From Ampullaceana balthica (Eukaryota > Mollusca > Gastropoda > Lymnaeidae): a stretch of 64,000 nt of DNA. Shown piece after piece: positions 56,491-64,000 of this stretch (positions within the stretch are counted from its first letter, which is position 1; each line of letters opens with the position of its first letter). The notes beneath the pieces were generated by a model, which made no database searches, was not told the origin of the DNA, and saw only the letters and a program-made list of their open reading frames with translations. The stretch spans positions 577,001-641,000 of the forward strand of contig CALYLW010000345.1 in NCBI GenBank assembly GCA_944989445.1, in the 5' to 3' direction. Made by a program: the position numbers and the translations under genes.

Positions 56491-58740
56491 CTTGTCTATT
56501 AAATGATGTATCGTTTAGTTTAACACTCCCCTTGTCTATTAGCTGATGTATCGTTTAGTTTAACACTCCCCTTGTCTATTAGCTGATGTATCGTTTAGTT
56601 TAACACTCCCCTTGTCTATTAGCTGATGTATCGTTTAGTTTAACACTCCCCTTGTCTATTAGCTGATGTATCGTTTAGTTTAACACTCCCCTTGTCTATT
56701 AGCTGATGTATCGTTTAGTTTAACACTCCCCTTGTCTATTAGCTGATGTATCGTTTAGTTTAACACTCCCCTTGTCTATTAGCTGATGTATCGTTTAGTT
56801 TAACACTCCCCTTGTCTATTAGCTGATGTATCGTTTAGTTTAACACTCCCCTTGTCTATTAGCTGATGTATCGTTTAGTTTAACACTCCCCTTGTCTATT
56901 AGCTGATGTATCGTTTAGTTTAACACTCCCTTGTCTATTAGCTGACGTATTATTTAGTCCGACACTCCCCTTGTCTATTAGCTGACGTATTATTTAGTCC
57001 GACACTCACCTTGTCTATTAGCTGACGTATTATTTAGTCCAACACTCACCTTGTCTATTAGCTGACGTATTATTTAGTCCAACACTCACCTTGTCTATTA
57101 GCTGACGTATTATTTAGTCCAACACTCACCTTGTCTATTAGCTGACGTATTATTTAATCCAACACTCACCTTGTCTATTAGCTGACGTATTATTTAGTCC
57201 AACACTCACCTTGTCTATTAGCTGACGTATTATTTAGTCCAACACTCACCTTGTCTATTAGCTGACGTATTATTTAGTCCAACACTCACCTTGTCTATTA
57301 GCTGACGTATTATTTAGTCCAACACTCACCTTGTCTATTAGCTGACGTATTATTTAGTCCAACACTCACCTTGTCTATTAGCTGACGTATTATTTAGTCC
57401 AACACTCACCTTGTCTATTAGCTGACGTATTATTTAGTCCAACACTCACCTTGTCTATTAGCTGACGTATTATTTAGTCCAACACTCACCTTGTCTATTA
57501 GCTGACGTATTATTTAGTCCAACACTCACCTTGTCTATTAGCTGACGTATCATTTAGTCCAACACTCACTCTGTCTATTAGCTGACGTATTATTTAGTCC
57601 AACACTCACCTTGTCTATTAGCTGACGTATCATTTAGTCCAACACTCACCTTGTCTATTAGCTGACGTATCATTTAGTCCAACACTCACCTTGTTTATTA
57701 GCTGACGTATCATTTAGTCCAACACTCACCTTGTCTATTAGCTGACGTATTATTTAGTCCAACACTCACCTTGTCTATTAGCTGACGTATCATTTAGTCC
57801 AACACTCACCCTGTCTATTAGCTGACGTATCATTTAGTCCAACACTCACCTTGTCTATTAGCTGACGTATCATTTAGTCCAACACTCACCTTGTCTATTA
57901 GCTGACGTATTATTTAGTCCAACACTCACCTTGTCTATTAGCTGACGTATTATTTAGTCCAACACACACCTTGTCTATTAGCTGACGTATTATTTAGTCC
58001 AACACTCACCTTGTCTATTAGCTGACGTATTATTTAGTCCAACACTCATCTTGTCTATTAGCTGACGTATTATTTAATCCAACACTCACCTTGTCTATTA
58101 GCTGACGTATTATTTAGTCCAACACTCACCTTGTCTATTAGCTGACGTATTATTTAGTCCAACACACACCTTGTCTATTAGCTGACGTATTATTTAGTCC
58201 AACACTCACCTTGTCTATTAGCTGACGTATTATTTAGTCCAACACTCACCTTGTCTATTAGCTGACGTATTATTTAGTCCAACACTCACCTTGTCTATTA
58301 GCTGACGTATCATTTAGTCCAACACTCACCTTGTCTATTAGCTGACGTATCATTTAGTCCAACACTCACCTTGTCTATTAGCTGACGTATTATTTAGTCC
58401 AACACTCCCCTTGTCTATTAGCTGACGTATTATTTAGTCCAACACACACCTTGTCTATTAGCTGACGTATCATTTAGTCCAACACTCACCTTGTCTATTA
58501 GCTGACGTATCATTTAGTCCAACACTCACCTTGTCTATTAGCTGACGTATTATTTAGTCCAACACTCCCCTTGTCTATTAGCTGACGTATTATTTAGTCC
58601 AACACACACCTTGTCTATTAGCTGACGTATTATTTAGTCCAACACTCACCTTGTCTATTAGCTGACGTATTATTTAGTCCAACACTCCCATTGTCTATTA
58701 GCTGACGTATTATTTAGTCCAACTCTCACCTTGTCTATTA
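56491..58740. repeat. 40-bp splice-donor minisatellite (about 56 copies)
   Basis: Read on the minus strand, each unit is the 3' end of exon 58730-58801 (ACGTCAGCTAATAGACAAG), then donor GTGAGT, then GTTGGACTAAATAAT. The authentic junction is the right-most copy. Block 2 (56931-58730, 45 units) mostly retains CAAG|GTGAG. Block 1 (56491-56930, 11 units) has CAAGGGGAG, so GT is lost, and has TTTAGTTTAA instead of TTTAGTCCAA. The copy next to the exon (58681-58700) has also lost GT. The period is 40 bp, with one unit of 39 at the block boundary. Confidence 0.97.
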
Positions 58741-58801
58741 GCTGACGTACCATCCCCGTCCAGCCTCCAGGTTTCTTACTGCCAAACTTTCCATCCGGCA
58801 C
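58730..58801 (-). CDS. iGluR 72-bp exon, central part of lobe S1
   Basis: Acceptor ATTTCATTCAG|GTG and donor GACAAG|GTGAGA; phase 0 at both ends, 24 codons. It encodes VPDGKFGSKKPGGWTGMVRQ then LIDK. DGKFG matches the conserved DGKYG (Phe instead of the ligand-stacking Tyr450 of GluA2), and WTGMV matches WNGMV. Its last 20 bases plus donor seed the adjacent 40-bp array. Confidence 0.95.
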
Positions 58802-59493
58802 CTGAATGAAATATGGATATGAAGTGGATTTAATTAAACCAATCAATAAATCAGATCGATCAGAGCAATATCATCACAAACACTTGACTGAAATTAATTT
58901 TAAAAACAATCTGTAATTTATTTATATTTATGTAAGATTAAGTTTATGCTGTTATTGTTGGTTATATTTTCATATATAATTATTACACGATCATCATTGA
59001 TCGCTTTTGACGTGTTTATTTTTCTTGTCTAATTATGCACTCAATGGGGTGAGACTTAATGGTAAGAAACAAATAACCTAGTCTTTAGTCTTTACATGGA
59101 GAGAATAGGACAAAAGGAAACAGTACTGTCCAGTCTTTTAACATGATGGTAACAAAATCTACAACTACGAATTTCCAGGTGCCTTTAATTACTATTATTG
59201 GAAGAGATTGTCTACAAGGGGCGAGTCACACAGACATAGGGGAAGCATAGGTGGACAACAGTCGTGAGGCAGACGACCTGCATGCCGACCAAGATCGGGG
59301 GGGGGGCAATGTTGGTGAAGGTCACAGCTGTCGAAGGCCCGGGTGTGGAGGAAGAATTTCACTTATAGAATAAGAACGTGATGTAGTAGCCAGAAGCCCT
59401 AAATAGGCTATATCACCAAGAATGATGATTACGATATTTTTATACTCCGCCTCTTCTCCACTAACCACTGAAGCTAAGCCCGCCGCCACCCAC
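58802..59493 (-). other. iGluR intron, 692 bp
   Basis: Ordinary AT-rich intron with a G run near 59298. No repeat array or mobile element is recognised. Confidence 0.8.
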
Positions 59494-59622
59494 CTTAGAG
59501 ATGTTGTATTTGAACCCCAGTATTTTGGCCATCTCGATCAGGATGTCCACGCAGAATCCCTCAAACACCGGGTGGCCGGTGTCTAAACTTTTATCAGTTT
59601 TCTCCATCACGAATGGCTCCTC
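59494..59622 (-). CDS. iGluR exon, start of ligand-binding lobe S1
   Basis: Acceptor TTTTGTTCTCAG|GAG and donor TCTAAG|GTGGGT; phase 0 at both ends, 43 codons. It encodes EEPFVMEKTDKSLDTGHPV, then FEGFCVDILIEMAKILGFKY. EEPFVM and the FEGFCVDIL-x5-A-x-ILGF segment are diagnostic of animal iGluR S1 domains. Confidence 0.97.
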
Positions 59623-59914
59623 CTGAGAACAAAAGATATAACATAAATCACCATCTCATTACGACTGTAAGTGTACGCACAGCTGCAGTGCAATACATAA
59701 CAGAGAATTACGTCCAGACAACAAGCCTGAAGCAGTGTACTTTCTTGATTCATTCGTTTCACTAAAAAAAAACTGAGCTCCGTTGGCAAATATTAAATGT
59801 CAGTTTCCATGCTTCTGTCTCCAAGAATTCAAAAATCAGCAAAACTCTAAACTAAAACCAGATTGAAGAAATTAATCTTAACTTGCAGCCTGGATTTTGT
59901 GATAGTTATGAAGT

Positions 59915-60182
59915 TATATTCTGGATACACACACATTAACCTATACTCTGGATACACACACATTAACCTATACTCTGGATACACACACATTAAGTTATAC
60001 TCTGGATACACACACATTAACCTATACTCTGGATACACACACATTAAGTTATACTCTGGATACACACACATTAAGTTATACTCTGGATACACACACATTA
60101 AGTTATACTCTGGATACACACACATTAAGTTATACTCTGGATACACACACATTAAGTTATACTCTGGACACACACACATTAA
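59915..60182. repeat. 27-bp minisatellite (10 copies)
   Basis: Unit of 27 bp with TATACTCTGGATACACACAC and ATTAAGT or ATTAACC. Open on both strands because of the period of 27. Confidence 0.95.
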
Positions 60183-60189
60183 TAATGAA

Positions 60190-60690
60190 CATTATACTTG
60201 AATGTATGACCTACTGCACTGGGGCGGGAATGTCTGACCTACTGCAGTGGGACGGGAATGTCTGACCTACTGCACTGGGACGGGAATGTCTGACCTACTG
60301 CAGTGGGACGAGAATGTCTGACCTACTGCAGTGGGACGAGAATGTCTGACCTACTGTAGTGGGACGAGAATGTCTGATCTACTGCAGTAAGACGGGAATG
60401 TCTGACCTACTGCACTGGGGTGGGAATGTCTGACATACTGCAGTGGGACGAGAATGTCTGATCTACTGCAGTGAGACGGGAATGTCTGACCTACTGCATT
60501 GGGGCGGGAATGTCTGACCTACTGCAGTGGGACGAGAATGTCTGATCTTCTTCAGTGAGACGGGAATGTCTGGCCTACGGCGGTGGGGCGGGAATGTCTG
60601 ACCTACTGCAGTGGGACGGGAATGTCTGATCTACTGCAGAGGGACCATAATGTATGATCTAATGCAATGGGATCGGAATGTATGACCTAC
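60190..60690. repeat. 28-bp minisatellite (about 17 copies)
   Basis: Unit of 28 bp, TGTCTGACCTACTGCAGTGG then GACGGGAA, with CACTGG, GGGGCGGG and GATCTAC variants. The last units decay towards 60690. Confidence 0.95.
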
Positions 60691-60757
60691 TGAAGATGGA
60701 CTTAATCATCTTATCAAATGCATTGGGGCCGCAATAAAACACTTGACCTAAACTCAC

Positions 60758-60886
60758 CAGTATAACAGTGATTCTCAAGGGGTCGTCACCGAACACATTG
60801 CCCGACATCTGGGACACGAGGCTGTACGACTTGGAGGGGTCAACTCGTTTCTTGATGTCATCAGGTTTGCTGCGCCAGGTGCCGCT
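60758..60886 (-). CDS. iGluR exon, linker between amino-terminal domain and S1
   Basis: Acceptor TTGAATTTAG|AGC and donor ATACTG|GTGAGT; phase 0 at both ends, 43 codons. It encodes SGTWRSKPDDIKKRV, then SYSLVSQMSGNVFGDDPLRI and TVIL. DPLRITVIL followed by EEPFVM in the next exon is the canonical entry into S1. The acceptor has a weak pyrimidine tract, so its exact edge is less sure. Upstream exons for signal peptide and amino-terminal domain are not seen up to 64000. Confidence 0.88.
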
Positions 60887-63065
60887 CTAAATTCAATGGC
60901 GGAATTAAATTCAACGATTACGTCAGCTTATCAGTTGTTTTTTTAAACGCCACCGAACAATGATCAATGTGTTCTCAAATGTTTAAACAAAAGAAAAGTT
61001 CACTGCATGCAGAAAATTTCGTGTTAGTTATGGCAATGGAAAAATAAGAAAATGCCAAAAGAATTTAGGTAAGCTCTTGAAAACAGACAATTTACGATTA
61101 ATGTGTTGAAATTTAATTTTATCAATTTCATGGGACGAAATCTGCGAACATAAATATTTATAAAATTATAATGTAGTATTTAAAATTAAATAGCTATCTT
61201 TGCAAAATAAAAAAGAAACTTAATGTAAATCAGTAAATGTTGATAAGGGGAATGTTAATTTGATTTGGAATAAATGCCTCAGATAAATAATAAGAATAAC
61301 ACATAAAGCAATGTTAGTAATACTATTTTGAAAACATACAAGGCATTGGTATATACATTATTAATAAAAATACGTAGACATGCACATGCTTGCTGGTTTT
61401 AAGATTATTATTAACATTTAAGAAGATAAAAGTTAGCTACAAGGATTTCAAGTCACATGTCAAATAACACATGAATTTTAATTATCTTAACTATTCTGAT
61501 ATCGAAGGATCTTCTCTAGGAGAATAAAAATGTGTTTATAGAACACAATCAATCTGACACCACAAGACATAACTAATAAGGTCAGGAGAGGTCATGCGGG
61601 GAGATCAGCAGAGTATGACGTATGGGAAGTCGTCAAGCAGGGAATTGTGGGTTGGTTTTCATTCAAGTTTAAAATGTGGCTATATGGACTTTGGCGGGAT
61701 TGACTTTAGCGAGAAGCAATAAAAAAATAATAATAATAAAAAATAACATAAAAACATTCTCAATCTGACAAGATTCTTCGTTCCTTCTTGAACAACAAAC
61801 ATAGTTTTATGTTAAAATTGCCTCCCTTACTACGAACGCGTAATATATTGTAATCCAAAATTATAAATCAAGCATTTCCAACCATCTAATGTATTTCTAA
61901 TCTCTATTTTTAATCTTTATTTCTATGGCTATCAGTGGGGATAGCACTATACATAATTGCCACCAGCCCCTCGCCCCCAAACACTAATTTAAGACGTCTA
62001 ACGTTCGGCAACCTTTTCTCCCTACAAATTTGAACAACCAACTTGAGAGAGAAATACATGTATAGTACAGACCGCAGCGCAGGAAACAGCGGTTAGGGTG
62101 GTGAATGGGATTGAGATGAAATGTTAAGGGAATGGGTGGGCGTCTATCCATTACACTGATTGTTGTATGAAAACATCAATTTCACGTGATGGAAAGGGCG
62201 CAGGGATATCTTAATAACTGTGGACAATCCCTGTGTTGGGTCGGCCCCTCCCTTCTCCCTCACTGATGTATCGCTGTGATCTAAAGCCTGTCGGATGAAA
62301 TGTCTCACGAAATTTTTTAGACGGGCGATAAAAAACAATTTCGCAACACCCAAACGAACCCTGTTTTTCCTTTCCCTTCCCTCTCTCCATCTCACACACA
62401 CACAAGCTAACAATTTCACATGTGGGCACTCACTCACAAGCTCACACACACAAACACACGTAATTCTGGATCGAAAATGAGTCAAGTTCAGTCCCCGAAA
62501 AGGCGTGAGATTATTTTTATGTGTTTAAATGTGAAGAGTAACGAATAGAAAGAATCTTGTGTTTAGTGTTAGAGACTACACTGATATACCACGAGATCCT
62601 CTACCAATTCAGGATACCTGAATACCTCAGAAAATTGTTAAAACTCTCCTACATATGAATCCCAACGGAAACCTTCAAAGATGTTCTTCACCTCCTTTTG
62701 TTAAGACTTGTGATGTCAAAGTAAGCCAGTGAGCTCTCTTCATTTCCGTAACTGTCTTCTCCATAGACTCTATCCATAATCAGACGATGGATTATCATTG
62801 ATGTGAGTGATTGGCCAAACTTCATATTAATCATTCCGCAAGTTGTAGGGAAAAGGATCTGTAAGACTCGATCTGTCTCAAAAATTATGAGTCATTGGAC
62901 AGGTTTCTAACGAAAGACTTGGCATTAGAAAAACATTTGACCGGGAAGCAAATGGTGAATCCTTTCTGGGGGACATCACCGAAGGTTCTGAAGACAACCT
63001 CCTGACGGTCATGACTACCATGACACCTGATTGTTGCTAAGAGGCAAGCCGTCTGGGGTAAAGAC
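60887..63065. other. Probable iGluR upstream intron, no exon seen
   Basis: AT-rich sequence. No acceptor-donor-bounded open frame resembling a glutamate-receptor amino-terminal domain is recognised. Short CA tracts lie at 62394-62456. If the receptor is complete, this is intronic. Confidence 0.5.
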
Positions 63066-63721
63066 AGGGGCGGATTAAGACTGCACGGGGCCCCTGGCTG
63101 CAAATTCAAACTGGGGCTCTATCCAGCCAACGTCCCTTTAGCCTTTAAATAAAATGAATGCTAGCAACTAATATAAATATAAGACTAAGACTGTAACTTG
63201 TAAATAAATAGTCCATTGGTTCCTTGCTCATGCTTTGTCTGTACTACGGGATCGGCCTTCCCAGCCAAAAAGATTATTCACGAAAAAAAAACGAACACGG
63301 AGAAATAACTGTTTGCCGCTATCCTAAAATTGAGTGTAAAAAGACAAATACAAAAATAAAATAGATTCCACCATTGGGAATAGATCCCTACATCGCTTGC
63401 ACCTCAAGCCTACAAACTTCCATACGACCAGGAGAGCTTAATGGAAATTGTAAAATTTAAAAAATATAAACAATATTCTTTAATATTTGCTGTTATTGAG
63501 ACTATCAAATCAGGCTTTTCGATTACTAGGACTATAGGGTCCGAATAGCGATCAGATAAATAGATAGGATTTTATTAATTTATTTAATTTATGATATTTT
63601 CAGGGATTCATGCAAACATTTGTCCACCTTTATTATACAATATACTTAGTTTGGGGGCCCCTAAATCATCGTGGGCCCCTGGCTTTAGCCCGTTCAGCCC
63701 CCCCCCCTTAATCCGCCATAG
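63066..63721. mobile_element. hAT-like non-autonomous element, about 650 bp
   Basis: The left edge CAGGGGCGGATTAAG and the right edge CTTAATCCGCCATAG are imperfect inverted repeats with adjacent GGGGCCCC-type sequence inside both ends. The flanks GGTAAAAGA and GGTAAGGAG are similar, possibly a decayed duplication. No transposase is recognised. Confidence 0.6.
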
Positions 63722-63847
63722 GGTAAGGAGAGCTGGAGGCAGGGTGAGCTATGTTGATAAAGAAAGAAACTAAAAGACCCAAGTTTTTTTTGGACGCAAT
63801 CAGGGCAGGCTTCTAAAAATACGCCTGAGACAACCAAATTTTAAATA

Positions 63848-64000
63848 CAGTGGTACCTCTAGATACGAATGCTTAAAGATACGAAAGACCCAAGATACGA
63901 AAGGCCACTGGAAGACATTTTTGTTCCAAGTTACAAAAAAATCGAACATACGAAAGGCCACCGGAATAAATTTTTTCCTCAAGATATGAAAAAAAAATCC
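63848..64000. mobile_element. Partial DNA-transposon end running off the window
   Basis: TA followed by CAGTGGTACCTCTAGATACG, then repeated GATACGAA/CATACGAAAGGCCAC motifs. CAGTGGTACCTC after TA resembles pogo/Tigger-type termini; the other end is outside the window. Confidence 0.5.

Larger units (their letters stand above)
48330..58729 (-). other. 10.4-kb iGluR intron
   Basis: This intron separates the two halves of lobe S1. It holds a 30-bp array, AT microsatellites, three hAT-type MITEs, a LINE RNase H fragment, a 36-bp array, the 9-bp array and, directly 3' of the upstream exon, the splice-donor array. Unannotated stretches (48790-49790, 51345-52460, 53400-53680, 53830-54640, 55820-56490) show no recognisable gene; TATAGGGAG recurs five times at 54220-54355. 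Confidence 0.85.
59623..60757 (-). other. iGluR intron with two arrays
   Basis: This 1.1-kb intron contains a 27-bp array (59915-60182) directly followed by a 28-bp array (60190-60690), which together make up about two thirds of it. Confidence 0.85.

Noticed and set aside
56491..58740. Regularly spaced 40-bp repeats, considered as a CRISPR array
   Set aside because: There are no unique spacers (units are contiguous), the context is animal nuclear DNA, and the unit is explained as an exon-donor duplication.
62144..62485. 113-codon minus-strand frame with a Cys-rich start
   Set aside because: Partly a CA/GT tract; no splice bounds or similarity to an iGluR amino-terminal domain.

Overview
This window is almost certainly gastropod mollusc nuclear DNA. 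The evidence is an intron-rich animal ionotropic glutamate receptor gene, a single-exon receptor of the gastropod chemosensory rhodopsin-like type, relics of hAT and LINE elements, tRNA-derived SINEs, and no prokaryotic gene organisation. The window is gene-poor. By my tally of the array coordinates, about 14 kb (roughly 22%) is tandem repeat. Most long open frames here are by-products of arrays whose unit length is a multiple of 3 (9, 12, 21, 24, 27, 42 bp) or of stop-poor arrays.

Layout. 1-12.4 kb: no gene recognised; a run of unrelated minisatellites (24, 19, 16, 26, 44, 35/105, 41 and 28 bp units). 12.4-16 kb: a TIR repeat family copy (family R) interrupted by a 1.87 kb hAT element with an exact 8-bp target duplication, itself carrying a nested 262-bp hAT MITE with its own exact 8-bp duplication. 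17-18.2 kb: a degraded hAT transposase. 19.5-23.8 kb: six family R units in direct and inverted orientation, then a 1.8 kb 21-bp minisatellite with a dimeric higher-order zone. 24-25.6 kb: a hAT-like element containing a LINE fragment. 27.6-33.2 kb: family R copies, two SINEs, a 277-bp MITE and two LINE fragments. 34.2-35 kb: a 42-bp array. 38.1-38.4 kb: a possible first coding exon of a membrane protein.

40.4-60.9 kb is the gene-bearing part. A complete intronless GPCR (413 aa) lies on the plus strand at 40385-41626. On the minus strand eight exons of an ionotropic glutamate receptor (iGluR) run from 60886 down to 41930. They join in a consistent reading phase and encode the complete S1 half of the ligand-binding domain, M1, the pore loop M2, M3, and nearly all of S2. 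The amino-terminal domain exons (above 61 kb) and the M4/C-terminal exon are not identified; the GPCR is either inside the last intron or just downstream in convergent orientation.

The most striking observation is that two exon-intron junctions of this receptor have become minisatellites. The 3' end of exon 58730-58801 plus its splice donor has been amplified into a 2.2 kb array of about 56 units of 40 bp, roughly 40 of which keep a donor-like GTGAG. The 3' end of the M1/M2 exon plus its donor is repeated three more times in the next intron. The intron 3' of the first exon would therefore be transcribed as a dense series of potential U1 snRNP binding sites. The receptor also has a genomically encoded Arg at the position aligning with the AMPA/kainate Q/R site, and several changed ligand-contact positions.
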